DNA of 45,226 nucleotides from Oscillibacter sp. (GTDB lineage Bacteria; Bacillota; Clostridia; Oscillospirales; Oscillospiraceae), in contig JAFYQM010000075.1 in assembly GCA_017547085.1 (NCBI GenBank), forward strand, positions 1 to 45,226. Reading direction: 5' to 3'. Position 1 is the stretch's first letter. Each line of letters starts with the position of its first letter. A program made the position numbers and the translations under genes. Below the pieces are notes generated by a model, which saw nothing but the letters and a program-made list of their open reading frames with translations, was not told the origin of the DNA and ran no database searches. Positions 1 to 8,625 of the stretch are shown one piece after another.

Positions 1-641
<641 letters not shown>

Positions 642-686
642 TCAAATATCAGAACACAACACAATTTCTCGGTAGGAACTCTATCA

Positions 687-763
687 GCTCACCCATAAAG
701 GGTGCTTTTTTAGGGGGTGAGCGTTGCCTCGCGGGTTATTAACTCAGCAAATGCAGCGCTCAA
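687..763 (-). promoter_or_regulatory. Candidate gap promoter and leader hairpin
   Basis: Reading the minus strand, TTGAGC (758-763) and TAATAA (736-741) are 16 bp apart and could form the gap promoter. Just downstream, GCTCACCC (715-722) and GGGTGAGC (687-694) form a perfect 8-bp inverted repeat. A nested CACCC/GGGTG pair at 690-704 competes for the same GGGTG arm. The promoter match is mediocre and the role of the hairpin is inference. Confidence 0.35.
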
Positions 764-808
764 GGGGGTAAAGTATGAAAAAGAGAAGAGAGGAGAAGAT
801 AATGGGTT

Positions 809-1087
809 TTAATTCATCATGGAAGCATAGTAATCCCAGTCGGGATCATCCTTCAATTGCTCTAACTCTTCTAATTCTTTGCGGCTCAATCTGTCCTTAT
901 GTTTGTGCATCTTCTTATGTTTATCCATCTCAAAGCAATTGCAAAAGCCAAGGATGATCAGCATCGGAATCAGAATTGCCAGAATCACACCTACGATTGC
1001 TGTCGGATCAACAGTGTGAACCACCAATACAAAAACAGTTGCCATCACGACATAGATTGCCGAGTAATTTATCTTCGTAACACTCAT
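809..1087 (-). CDS. Small membrane protein of unknown function
   Basis: A 92-residue protein I do not recognise. Residues 8-27 and 30-50 are strongly hydrophobic and read as two closely spaced membrane segments. A charged cytoplasmic-type tail follows, with a His/Lys-rich stretch (KHKKMHKHKDR) and then an acidic helix rich in Glu and Leu. The ATG at 1085-1087 has AGGAGG in front of it, so translation is likely. It lies between gap and a second small membrane-protein gene on the same strand. The His/Lys cluster might bind a metal or nucleic acid, but this is speculation. Confidence 0.65.
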   Translation of the reverse strand: MSVTKINYSAIYVVMATVFVLVVHTVDPTAIVGVILAILIPMLIILGFCNCFEMDKHKKMHKHKDRLSRKELEELEQLKDDPDWDYYASMMN

Positions 1088-1155
1088 AATGTAAACCTCC
1101 TATTCAATCGAACAAATGGAACATATTAACCCCAAAGGATCATGGGAATACCTGT

Positions 1156-1371
1156 TTAAACTCTCGTATCAGGTCGCCACGCTGCATCCATCACATCATT
1201 TTCGTAATCGCACTTATCCAGATAAGTCCGAGTAGCAAGGCCGAAAGCGGTCGGGGTGAGAATGTAACAAAAGATGGCGCCGACTGCAAATACAGAACAA
1301 AGCATATATGCGGAAACCGCAGCAACGATTCCTGTAACAACCCAGAACCAGGGATTTTTGAGCAAGGACAT
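1156..1371 (-). CDS. Small hydrophobic membrane protein
   Basis: A 71-residue protein of unknown function. Roughly residues 7-45 are hydrophobic (WFWVVTGIVAAVSAYM and then VFAVGAIFCYILTPTAFGLA), consistent with two membrane spans, followed by a short polar tail. GAGGAGG stands at the usual distance before the ATG at 1369-1371. It sits 109 bp downstream of galT on the same strand and 68 bp upstream of the other small membrane gene, so it may be read through from the gal operon. No family could be assigned. Confidence 0.6.
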   Translation of the reverse strand: MSLLKNPWFWVVTGIVAAVSAYMLCSVFAVGAIFCYILTPTAFGLATRTYLDKCDYENDVMDAAWRPDTRV

Positions 1372-1480
1372 AATGTATTACCTCCTCTTGATTTACAAAA
1401 CTGCATGGAACTATATAATCGGTCATAAGACCGGAATTATCCTGAACGCTCTGAATTGCGAGTCAGTGATAACCGTCAAA

Positions 1481-2971
1481 TCACACTTTTTTCAAGAAAT
1501 TCATAAAGGCGATACGGCCAAACATCGTCCGCTTATAGACACCTGCGTGCTCCAGAACTTTTGCAAACACCAGACCGGTCTCCTTCTGAACGATCTCCAG
1601 CGCATTTTCTTTCGTAAAGACATACTGATGGCGGAACTCCTCTGCCCATGCAGCGTGCTTTTCAGTCAGTTCACTGCCCCGCAGGTCTGCGCCGGATACC
1701 AGTGCGTCAGCCACGGCAGCCAGTTCCTCCTTCAAGCGGGCGGGCAGGACCGCGAGGCCCATGACCTCGATCAGGCCGATGTTTTCTTTCTTGATGTGGT
1801 GCAGTTCTGCGTGGGGGTGATACAGACCAAGGGGATGTTCTTCTGTGGTCAGGTTGTTGCGCAGCACCAGATCCAGTTCAAACTTGCCGTCCCGCATTCT
1901 TGCGATGGGCGTAATGGTGTTGTGGGGTTCGCCGTCAGTCTCCGCGAAAATCATGGCTTCCGCGTCGGTATGACCCCGCCATGCCTTCAGGATCTTATCT
2001 GCCAGTTCAACCAGTCTGTCAGGCTCCTTGCAGGCGATCCGGATCACAGACATGGGCCACTTGACAATACCGGCGTCCACATCCTCAAAGCCGCGGAAGG
2101 TAAAGGGAATTTCAATGGGGGCTTTTTCCATGGCGAAGGTGTAATGTCCACCCTGGAAATGGTCGTGAGCCAAAATGGAACCGCCCACGATGGGAAGATC
2201 TGCATTGGAGCCCACAAAGTAGTGCGGGAACTGTCTCACGAAGTCCAGCAGCTTCGCAAAGCACGCCCGGTCGATCTTCATGGGGGTATGTTCCTTGTTG
2301 AAGCAGATGCAGTGCTCGTTGTAATACACATAAGGAGAATACTGCAGGAACCAGGGAGAATCATTGATGGTAATAGGAACTACTCGGTGGTTCTGTCTGC
2401 CGGGATGATTCACTCGACCTGCATAACCCTCGTTCTCTGCACAGAGCAGGCAGCGGGGATAATTGGACGCAGGGAGATTTTTCGCGGCAGCAATCGCCTT
2501 GGGGTCTTTTTCGGGTTTGGACAGGTTGATGGTGATATCCAGATCTCCGTAAACCGTAGGGGCCTTCCACTGCATATCCTTTGCGATACGGTCCCGACGA
2601 ATATAGTTGGTGTCCTGACTAAGCTTGTAATACCAGTCTGTTGCCTTTTTGGGCTCCTCTGTACGGAGGGCTTCAAAAGTCCCGACAACCTGAGCCGGGC
2701 GGGGCGTCAGACGGCCCATCAGCTCCGTATCAAACAGGTCGCGGTATACTACAGAGTTTTCTTCCAGAACGCCCCGGGCGTAAGCATCGTCCATCAGCTC
2801 ATCCAGAACAGATGCCAGATCGATCTCGCCCCATTCCTGACCGGGGTCGGTGTAAGTATCCAGTTTCAGAACATCCAGAATGGTGTTGGTCGCCCAAATC
2901 ACTTCGCACTCTTCAATCAGTCCGGTGCGCAGAGCGTACGTTACCAGCTTGGAAACAGCGTGATCGATCAT
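1481..2971 (-). CDS. galT: UDP-glucose--hexose-1-phosphate uridylyltransferase, Firmicute type
   Basis: Transfers UMP from UDP-glucose to galactose-1-phosphate, giving UDP-galactose and glucose-1-phosphate (Leloir pathway). The 496-residue length fits the long class II GalT of Firmicutes, not the 350-residue enterobacterial form. The segment LGLYHPHAELHHIKKENIG around residues 370-390 carries the histidine-rich signature of this class, and CLLCAENEGYAGR lies near residue 200. A GAGAGGTGA ribosome binding site precedes the ATG at 2969-2971. It is the third gene of galK-galE-galT, starting 10 bp after the galE stop, so it is co-transcribed from the galK promoter. Confidence 0.96.
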   Translation of the reverse strand: MIDHAVSKLVTYALRTGLIEECEVIWATNTILDVLKLDTYTDPGQEWGEIDLASVLDELMDDAYARGVLEENSVVYRDLFDTELMGRLTPRPAQVVGTFEALRTEEPKKATDWYYKLSQDTNYIRRDRIAKDMQWKAPTVYGDLDITINLSKPEKDPKAIAAAKNLPASNYPRCLLCAENEGYAGRVNHPGRQNHRVVPITINDSPWFLQYSPYVYYNEHCICFNKEHTPMKIDRACFAKLLDFVRQFPHYFVGSNADLPIVGGSILAHDHFQGGHYTFAMEKAPIEIPFTFRGFEDVDAGIVKWPMSVIRIACKEPDRLVELADKILKAWRGHTDAEAMIFAETDGEPHNTITPIARMRDGKFELDLVLRNNLTTEEHPLGLYHPHAELHHIKKENIGLIEVMGLAVLPARLKEELAAVADALVSGADLRGSELTEKHAAWAEEFRHQYVFTKENALEIVQKETGLVFAKVLEHAGVYKRTMFGRIAFMNFLKKV

Positions 2972-2981
2972 AAGTCACCTC

Positions 2982-3971
2982 TCATTTTTCAAAACCGTGG
3001 GGATGGCTCTTGTGCCAGTTCCACGCGGATGCAACAATCGTTTCAAGGTCTGCGTACTGGGGCTTCCAGCCAAGAACGGTCTTTGCCTTCTCGGAGGATG
3101 CTACCAGCTGAGCCGGGTCACCGGCGCGACGGGGGCAAATCTCAGCAGGGATCTCGTGACCTGTCACCTTACGGGCCACATCAATGACTTCCTTCACAGT
3201 GAAGCCAACACCGTTGCCCAGATTGAACACATCGCTCTCTCCCCCACGCATCAGGTAATCCAGCGCCAGAACATGGGCCTGTGCCAGATCCATCACGTGG
3301 ATGTAGTCCCGGACACAGGTTCCATCCTTGGTAGGATAATCGTCACCGAAAATAGAGATCTTTGCCCGCTGGCCGTTGGGGACCTGGAGAATGAGGGGAA
3401 TGAGGTGGGTCTCGGGATCGTGCGCCTCGCCGATCGCGCCAGAGGAGTGGGCGCCGCAAGCATTGAAGTAACGAAGAGCCACATAACGAAGCTCATGGGC
3501 ACGACCGGTCCACTTCATCATTTTCTCCATAGCAAGCTTGGTCTCGCCATAGCAGTTGGTCGGTTCCGTCTTATCGCTTTCCCGGATGGGTACCTGTTCC
3601 GGTTCGCCGTAAGTAGCGGCCGTGGAGGAAAAGACAATTTTATCAACACCATGGGCCACCATCGACTGAAGCAGGACTGTGGTTCCGCTGAGGTTATTAT
3701 CGTAATACTTCAGAGGATGGGTCATGGATTCGCCCACCTGGGAGCAGGCTGCGAAATGGATCACACCTTCGATCTGTTCTTTTTCAAACAGGGCATCCAC
3801 CTCACTGCGGTTGCGGATATCAATGTTATAAAAGCGTGCCTTGGGATGGACTGCCTCGCGGAAGCCAGTCAGCAGATTATCTGCCACCACAACATCGCGG
3901 CCAGCCTCAATCAGTTCATAAACAGCGTGGGAGCCAATATAGCCGGCACCGCCCAAAACAAGAATCGCCAT
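2982..3971 (-). CDS. galE: UDP-glucose 4-epimerase
   Basis: Interconverts UDP-galactose and UDP-glucose using bound NAD. The N-terminus MAILVLGGAGYIGSH is the Rossmann glycine motif of extended short-chain dehydrogenases. The catalytic triad is visible as Ser in FSSTAATYGEP and Tyr-x-x-x-Lys in NCYGETKLAMEK. The length of 329 residues is normal. An in-frame ATG exists three codons upstream at 3980, but AAAGGAG would sit only one base from it. The ATG at 3971 has a 10-base spacing and starts exactly at the family's usual N-terminus, so it was chosen. It lies between galK and galT. Confidence 0.97.
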   Translation of the reverse strand: MAILVLGGAGYIGSHAVYELIEAGRDVVVADNLLTGFREAVHPKARFYNIDIRNRSEVDALFEKEQIEGVIHFAACSQVGESMTHPLKYYDNNLSGTTVLLQSMVAHGVDKIVFSSTAATYGEPEQVPIRESDKTEPTNCYGETKLAMEKMMKWTGRAHELRYVALRYFNACGAHSSGAIGEAHDPETHLIPLILQVPNGQRAKISIFGDDYPTKDGTCVRDYIHVMDLAQAHVLALDYLMRGGESDVFNLGNGVGFTVKEVIDVARKVTGHEIPAEICPRRAGDPAQLVASSEKAKTVLGWKPQYADLETIVASAWNWHKSHPHGFEK

Positions 3972-3992
3972 TTCAGTCATTCTCCTTTTATA

Positions 3993-5291
3993 TCAAGAAA
4001 TCACAAGGCAGCCGCCCTGGGGACGAATATGTAATACAAAGCATTTCCCGGGTCCAAGCACCGTTTCCATGCCGGTCTTGAACGCCGCCAGCTTTTCATT
4101 GGGTACAAACGCCTGAATCGTTCCGGCAAAGCCGCCGCCGTGTACACGGATGGCTCCTGTGCCGTCCAGCAGCTTTCTGCCCAGCGCCAGGGCCAGAGAG
4201 ACAGCCTGATGCTTGGGGTCGGAGATGGACCAGATATTCTGCAGATTTGCAGTAGAAGACATACCGGACTCATTCACCAGCGCAAGGAACCGCTCAAAGT
4301 TTCCGTCTGCCAAAGCTTCTGCCTCTGCTGCAGCTCTGCGGTCATCATCATAATAATGCATGGCTCGGAGCACGGCGCGGTCTCCGCAGCAAACTCGCAG
4401 AGACGGGATCGCTGCAAAGAAGTCCTCCTCTGCAATATCCCGCAGAAACTGTTTTCCGAAGTAAGCAGCAACCGCTCCCATTTCGCGGGTGATCTCTGCG
4501 TAATCATCGGTCAGGTTTGCGTGGCAGGAACCGGTATCAATGATGCACAGCGCGTGGCCGCACTTGGAAAAGTCATAACCGACTTTTTTAACAACCGGTG
4601 CAGAAGGGTCATCGAAGTCGATTGCTACGGCACCGCCAACGGAAGCACCCATCTGATCCATTAATCCACAGGGCTTTCCGAAGTAAATATTCTCCGCATA
4701 CTGACTGATCTTTGCGATCTGGATCGCATCCAGCGCCCCGCCACAGTAATGGTTGAGGATGTTCCCCACCAAAACCTCATATGCCGCGGAGGAAGAAAGG
4801 CCGGAACCGGAGAGGACTTCCGAAGTCACATAAGCGTCAAAACCATAGAGCGTGTATCCTAACTCCACCATCTTGGCGGCTACGCCTCTCACGAGAGCTG
4901 CAGAGGTATTGCGCTCTTCTTCTCTGGGAAACAGCTGGCTAAGAGCTACATTCACCAGAGGATACCCTTCGGAACAGATCCGGATCATATCCAGTCCATT
5001 TGGCGCGGCACATGCCAGCATATCCAGATCCACGCTCCCGCAAAGAACTCTGCCGTGCTGGTGGTCGGTGTGGTTACCGCCGATTTCCGTTCTGCCCGGA
5101 CCGCTGAACAGTGCGATGTCAGCATTGGCGCTGGGAGTAAACTGTTTTACAAATTCCTCAACGGCGCGAATCGCACGCTTTCTGGCTTTCTCCAGACTGG
5201 CATCCTTACCGTCTAAAGCGTACAACTGACGCAGGACCTCGTCGTGTTCGCCTTCCTGCAGGGACCGGATCAGTTTCTCAGAATTACTCAT
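3993..5291 (-). CDS. galK: Galactokinase
   Basis: Phosphorylates galactose with ATP to galactose-1-phosphate, the entry step of the Leloir pathway. It is a GHMP kinase of 432 residues, somewhat longer than the 390-residue norm because of an N-terminal extension. The galactokinase signature GRTEIGGNHTDHQHG is near residue 70 and the ATP-binding GHMP motif LSGSGLSSSAAYE near residue 150. The C-terminal motif VHGGGFAGTIQAF is also present. The start at 5291 is chosen because GGAGG lies 7 bases upstream; a start ten codons earlier lacks a binding site. It is the first gene of the gal operon, directly behind an operator-bearing promoter. Confidence 0.97.
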   Translation of the reverse strand: MSNSEKLIRSLQEGEHDEVLRQLYALDGKDASLEKARKRAIRAVEEFVKQFTPSANADIALFSGPGRTEIGGNHTDHQHGRVLCGSVDLDMLACAAPNGLDMIRICSEGYPLVNVALSQLFPREEERNTSAALVRGVAAKMVELGYTLYGFDAYVTSEVLSGSGLSSSAAYEVLVGNILNHYCGGALDAIQIAKISQYAENIYFGKPCGLMDQMGASVGGAVAIDFDDPSAPVVKKVGYDFSKCGHALCIIDTGSCHANLTDDYAEITREMGAVAAYFGKQFLRDIAEEDFFAAIPSLRVCCGDRAVLRAMHYYDDDRRAAAEAEALADGNFERFLALVNESGMSSTANLQNIWSISDPKHQAVSLALALGRKLLDGTGAIRVHGGGFAGTIQAFVPNEKLAAFKTGMETVLGPGKCFVLHIRPQGGCLVIS

Positions 5292-5323
5292 GTGATACCC
5301 TCCGTTCATCTCTTTTCGCACTC

Positions 5324-5373
5324 ACTATATCGAATTTTTAGTAAAAATTCAAGAGGAATTTTTAGTAAAAATT
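5324..5373 (-). promoter_or_regulatory. gal operon promoter with two LacI-type operators
   Basis: On the minus strand TTGAAT (5347-5352) and TATAGT (5324-5329) are separated by 17 bp. Two copies of the near-palindrome AATTTTTAGTAAAAATT occur at 5333-5349 and 5357-5373, with centres 24 bp apart. The first fills the spacer between -35 and -10; the second lies just upstream of -35. A third copy stands at the promoter of the adjacent LacI-family gene. Repression by that regulator, relieved by a galactose-derived inducer, is the natural inference. Confidence 0.85.
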
Positions 5374-5391
5374 AAAACCGTGAAAATGCAC

Positions 5392-5429
5392 AAAGAGAGC
5401 AGACTCGTTTTATCGAATCTGCTCTCTTT
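5392..5429 (-). terminator. Hairpin terminator after the LacI-type gene
   Basis: AAAGAGAGCAGA (5392-5403) and TCTGCTCTCTTT (5418-5429) form a 12-bp perfect stem with a 14-base loop. It lies just past the stop of the minus-strand regulator gene and upstream of the gal promoter, so it insulates the two units. The T-run after it on the minus strand is weak. Confidence 0.7.
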
Positions 5430-5454
5430 TGCTATACAATTCAAATACTACATC

Positions 5455-6489
5455 TCATCCCTGTGCCGCTACGCTGCTATCTCTAACAACCAGGCTGGGC
5501 GGGACAACGACTTTCAGCGGAATTGTCCGGATCGGCTCTTTATCGGGCAGTGCAGCACGCTCATAAACCAAACGGAGCGCTGCGTTTGCCATCTCCGCTT
5601 CGTTAATGGAAACGGATGTAAGCGCAGGAGTAAATAATGCGGAACGAGGTGTATCATTGAAGGATACCACAGATAGATCTCTCGGCACTGTGTATCCTTC
5701 CTGCAGCAGGCACTGTACGGTTCCAATGGCATTATCCTCGTTGGCACAAATCACAGCGGTAGGCAATTCGCTACCGGAACGCAGATACTCTCTCCATGCC
5801 TTGACAGTAGGCTCCAGCTCCATCGGGCACTCAATAAATACCATTTCAGCAGCAAGGCCGTGCTGTTCCATTAAATTACAATAGATCTGACGACGCACTT
5901 CCAATGCGTTCTGACGACGGTCATTATATTTATAAGTTGGGCCAACAAAGCCGATTTTGCGGTGTTTTAGTGCAATTAAGTGCTCCATCGCAAGGGAAAT
6001 ACCCAGTTCATATCCCAGTACAACAGAATCAAACCGGCATTCAAAGGGAGAGGAATCCAGAAAAACAATATTACTTGTAATTGCCGCAAGCGACTCAATC
6101 TGCTTTGCAGTAAACAGGCCGACTGCGATAATTCCGTTCAGCTCCTCCCCTGTCGGCGCAACGAACAAATCATTTCGCCGCTCCAACTGAGTCAGGGCAT
6201 ACCGCTTCTCCATACACCCCTGCTTGACATAGTTGCTCAGATAAAGATAGTACGGGTCGTCCAATTGCTGCGCAGGTGTCAGCATGTCCGCGAGTCCAAT
6301 TCGTAAAACAGTCTTGGGATTTCTTCCCCGCCGACTTCTCGTTTCATTATAATTCAGTTTACCTGCTGCCTCTAAAACCGCTCTGCGCGCATCCTCAGAC
6401 ACAGATAGTGTCTGATCGCCGCTAAGGATACGGGAGATCGTCGCAGCAGAGTATCCTGTACGCTCAGAAATCTCTTTTAATGTGGCCAT
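5455..6489 (-). CDS. LacI/GalR-family transcriptional regulator of the gal genes
   Basis: A 344-residue DNA-binding regulator. The first 50 residues (ATLKEISERTGYSAATISRI and following) are the classic LacI-family helix-turn-helix with hinge helix. The rest is a periplasmic-binding-protein-like sugar-sensing domain with segments such as MEHLIALKHRKIGFVG and DLSVVSFNDTPRSALFTPALTSV. The ATG at 6487-6489 has GGAGGGG upstream, and an earlier in-frame start adds a non-family tail, so the shorter form is given. It lies between the galKET operon and galM, and operators of identical sequence flank it, so it probably represses both gal transcription and itself. The effector is not shown by sequence. 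Confidence 0.93.
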   Translation of the reverse strand: MATLKEISERTGYSAATISRILSGDQTLSVSEDARRAVLEAAGKLNYNETRSRRGRNPKTVLRIGLADMLTPAQQLDDPYYLYLSNYVKQGCMEKRYALTQLERRNDLFVAPTGEELNGIIAVGLFTAKQIESLAAITSNIVFLDSSPFECRFDSVVLGYELGISLAMEHLIALKHRKIGFVGPTYKYNDRRQNALEVRRQIYCNLMEQHGLAAEMVFIECPMELEPTVKAWREYLRSGSELPTAVICANEDNAIGTVQCLLQEGYTVPRDLSVVSFNDTPRSALFTPALTSVSINEAEMANAALRLVYERAALPDKEPIRTIPLKVVVPPSLVVRDSSVAAQG

Positions 6490-6504
6490 TTTACACCCCT
6501 CCAC

Positions 6505-6549
6505 AATTTTTACTAAAAATAATATAGCATAGACATAAAAGTTTGGCAA
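6505..6549 (-). promoter_or_regulatory. Autoregulated promoter of the LacI-type gene
   Basis: TTGCCA (6544-6549) and TATATT (6521-6526) are 17 bp apart on the minus strand. The operator AATTTTTACTAAAAATA (6505-6521) begins within the -10 box and extends downstream over the start site. It matches the two gal operators in 16 of 17 positions when read on the appropriate strand, which implies autorepression. Confidence 0.8.
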
Positions 6550-6617
6550 GTTAAAATGTCGATTTTCTTTTTGAATCTTGATACACTATTAGCATCTTGA
6601 TCTTTGAGGTAATCTCT

Positions 6618-7661
6618 ATGATACATCATTCTTCCATTTCTCCTTTTGGAAAAACGCTTGATGGCAGCCCCGTTTCTGTGATCTCTTTGGATAACGGTGT
6701 GATATCCTGCAAGATCCTCACTTACGGCGCAACGCTGCAGTCCCTTTGTGTTCCTGATCGAAACGGCGACCCCGTCGATGTCGTTTTAGGCTATAACACC
6801 CTTCAGGAATACATGAATAACGACGGGTACCTCGGTGCAGTTGTGGGCAGATACGCAAACCGTATTGGAGGGGCACGCTTTACGCTGAACGGAAAGGAAT
6901 ACCCGCTTGCCGCAAATGATGGCACGAATCACCTCCATGGCGGTCGCGTAGGCTTTTCTCACCGAATCTGGGATCCTGTAAGCTGCACGGTTGATTCTGT
7001 CACACTCGCTCTGAACAGTCCCGATGGCGAGGAAGGATATCCAGGTAATCTTCAAGTGAAGGTCACGTATACCATTCAAGATAAAACCCTTTCTATCCAC
7101 TACCATGCCGAAACCGATGCACAGACCCCTTGCAATCTGACCAATCACAGCTATTTCAATCTCAGCGGCCATAATAGCGGCTCCGTCTTGGACCATACAA
7201 TTCAGCTCTTCGCGGAGTATTACACCCCCAATGATCCTGAAAGCATTCCCATCGGCATTGTTGAGTCCGTAGAAGGAACTCCTATGGATCTCCGCAAGCC
7301 AGTCCGTATCAGCGACCACATCAACGATGCATTTCCGCAGCTTCTGCTGGGACATGGCTATGACCACAACTATGTGATCGACGGCACCGCCGATACAATC
7401 CGCGCCGCAGCCATCGCATCCTCACCCAAAACCGGTATCACCATGCAGGTGCATACGACACAGCCCGGCGTTCAACTCTATACCGCAAACTTTTTGACAG
7501 AAGGCCGTCCCGGCAAGGGCAAGGCTGTATATGGGCCCCGCCATGCATTTTGCCTGGAAACGCAGCACTTTCCGGATTCTCCGAATCAGCCCAACTTCCC
7601 TTCTGCAACGCTTTCTCCGGAACACCCTTATGATCATTCGGTATCCTTTATTTTTACTTAA
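6618..7661 (+). CDS. galM: Aldose 1-epimerase (galactose mutarotase)
   Basis: Interconverts beta- and alpha-D-galactose so that galactokinase can use the sugar. The protein of 347 residues has the normal length. Family motifs are visible: NRIGGARFTLNGKEYPLAAN, NHLHGGRVGFSHRIWD, and NLTNHSYFNLSGH, which contains the first catalytic histidine; LLGHGYDHNYVID follows. The ATG at 6618 is used because GAGGT lies seven bases upstream; an earlier TTG at 6597 has no binding site. It is transcribed divergently from the regulator gene and completes the Leloir pathway. A strong terminator follows. Confidence 0.96.
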   Translation: MIHHSSISPFGKTLDGSPVSVISLDNGVISCKILTYGATLQSLCVPDRNGDPVDVVLGYNTLQEYMNNDGYLGAVVGRYANRIGGARFTLNGKEYPLAANDGTNHLHGGRVGFSHRIWDPVSCTVDSVTLALNSPDGEEGYPGNLQVKVTYTIQDKTLSIHYHAETDAQTPCNLTNHSYFNLSGHNSGSVLDHTIQLFAEYYTPNDPESIPIGIVESVEGTPMDLRKPVRISDHINDAFPQLLLGHGYDHNYVIDGTADTIRAAAIASSPKTGITMQVHTTQPGVQLYTANFLTEGRPGKGKAVYGPRHAFCLETQHFPDSPNQPNFPSATLSPEHPYDHSVSFIFT

Positions 7662-7667
7662 ACTTCA

Positions 7668-7711
7668 CCTCGCCTGCATCCTTTTGGGATCTGGCGAGGC
7701 TTTGTTTGTTT
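7668..7711 (+). terminator. galM terminator
   Basis: CCTCGCC (7668-7674) pairs with GGCGAGG (7693-7699), followed by a T-rich run. It lies 6 bases after the galM stop. Confidence 0.85.
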
Positions 7712-7798
7712 CTGTACGAAATAATGCTCCACGCACAAAACGCGTCCATTTTCAAAAACATTTCACAATTATTATACATATTTATAACATAATTCAGC

Positions 7799-7827
7799 TT
7801 GATTTTACGTTCTCCCTATGATATTAT
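7799..7827 (+). promoter_or_regulatory. Promoter of the 27-codon small ORF
   Basis: TTGATT (7799-7804) and TATTAT (7822-7827) are 17 bp apart. The site lies in an AT-rich gap downstream of the galM terminator and about 40 bp before a short ORF with its own terminator. Confidence 0.65.
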
Positions 7828-7865
7828 TCGTAACGAAATCAATCGAAAGGAGATCGATACGAAAC

Positions 7866-7949
7866 ATGATGGAACAGAATCGAGGCCTGTTTGCTGACCT
7901 GGATGACATGATTTTTGGTGATCAGAAGCAAATCGTCAGCGACCGGTAA
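7866..7949 (+). CDS. Candidate 27-residue small protein, unknown
   Basis: A short ORF with two adjacent ATG codons (7866 and 7869) that starts MMEQNRGLFADLDDMIFGDQ and ends in TAA. AAAGGAG stands at 7846-7852, 13 bases from the first ATG, which is longer than ideal. A consensus-like promoter precedes it and a strong terminator follows 21 bases after the stop, so it is an autonomous transcript of roughly 150 nt. The peptide is acidic and has no membrane segment or cysteine. It could be a small regulatory protein, a leader-type peptide or part of a small RNA. I recognise no family. Confidence 0.45.
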   Translation: MMEQNRGLFADLDDMIFGDQKQIVSDR

Positions 7950-7970
7950 TTATGCCACAGATTGCAAGAA

Positions 7971-7999
7971 CCACACCTTTGGTGTGGATTTTTTGTTTT
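7971..7999 (+). terminator. Terminator of the small transcription unit
   Basis: CCACACC (7971-7977), a TTT loop and GGTGTGG (7981-7987), followed by ATTTTTTGTTTTT. It is a textbook intrinsic terminator. Confidence 0.9.
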
Positions 8000-8139
8000 T
8001 ATAGTTCTTTTAATCATGTAAGCATCGTGCTGAGCCGCCGGTTGTATATTCTTATCTCTTTCAAACAGCATCGGGGGCCTTCTCCTGATTTTTAGTTGTG
8101 TATTATTTCCTACCGTTTGAAACTGCGCAAGGAATGCTA

Positions 8140-8168
8140 TTGACAACACAATGTCACAGTGCTATACT
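8140..8168 (+). promoter_or_regulatory. trpB promoter
   Basis: Consensus TTGACA (8140-8145) and TATACT (8163-8168) with a 17-bp spacer, placed just before the T-box leader. Confidence 0.9.
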
Positions 8169-8177
8169 CCAGCCAAC

Positions 8178-8470
8178 AAAAGTAAATACACCAAACCGTT
8201 GAAGCGGAGATAACGGCAATGATGCCTCTACAGAGAACCCGTGATGCTGAGAGTCGGGTGAGAAACAAGTTGTCAAATGGACCGCTGAGGGCGCAGTCAA
8301 AGACTTCGGTCAAGTATTCTGCGACGTGTGGGCATACGTCAGTTGCCGGGAGTATGTTGGTACTCCGTCAAGCGCATGGCCGTCATGGCCGTGAATCAAG
8401 GTGGCACCGCGGATAGGTTCTATTCGTCCTTGACAGATCGTGTGGGTCTGTCGAGGGCGTTTTTATTTAT
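8178..8470 (+). promoter_or_regulatory. Tryptophan T-box leader of trpB
   Basis: A tRNA-sensing attenuator. The conserved T-box element AAGGTGGCACCGCGGA lies at 8398-8413, followed by a long terminator hairpin (about 8425-8465) ending in TTTTT. In Stem I the base helix GCGG (8204-8207) pairs with CCGC (8282-8285). The GGCA/TGTC helix above it encloses an internal loop containing TGG at 8278-8280 followed by A, the expected specifier for tRNA-Trp. Uncharged tRNA-Trp should stabilise the antiterminator and allow trpB expression. Pairings were found by eye. Confidence 0.92.
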
Positions 8471-8475
8471 GAAGA

Positions 8476-8510
8476 CTCCTTTGACAGTAATTCAGTCAAA
8501 GGAGCCTTTT
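8476..8510 (+). terminator. Second hairpin between T-box and leader peptide
   Basis: CTCCTTTGAC (8476-8485) and GTCAAAGGAG (8495-8504) form a perfect 10-bp stem, followed by CCTTTT. It is separate from the T-box terminator. The CTCCT arm could alternatively pair with the AGGAG ribosome binding site at 8516-8520 of the small ORF that follows, so it may act as a second attenuator or a translational switch; that role is inference. Confidence 0.6.
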
Positions 8511-8530
8511 CCGTTAGGAGGTAAAACAGT

Positions 8531-8572
8531 ATGTTGTTGACGAAACGATGGCGACTTGCAGATCGTACCTGA
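8531..8572 (+). CDS. Putative leader peptide with a Trp codon
   Basis: A 13-residue [16 protein letters not shown], with an excellent AGGAGGT ribosome binding site at 8516-8522 spaced 8 bases from its ATG. It contains one tryptophan codon flanked by arginine codons and ends 53 bases before the trpB start. An in-frame ATG for trpB at 8548 overlaps it in another frame. The strength of its binding site compared with its size suggests regulated translation, for example ribosome occupancy controlling the trpB start region. A classical trp leader has tandem Trp codons, which are absent here, so function is uncertain. Confidence 0.5.
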   Translation: MLLTKRWRLADRT

Positions 8573-8625
8573 ACCAATCCCAAAACCCAAACAACTATAT
8601 TTTACCTGACATGGAGGAAATGATT

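Noticed and set aside
1274..3187. Long plus-strand ORF antisense to galT (about 637 codons)
   Set aside because: No domain recognisable, crosses several real genes on the other strand; galT motifs are unambiguous.
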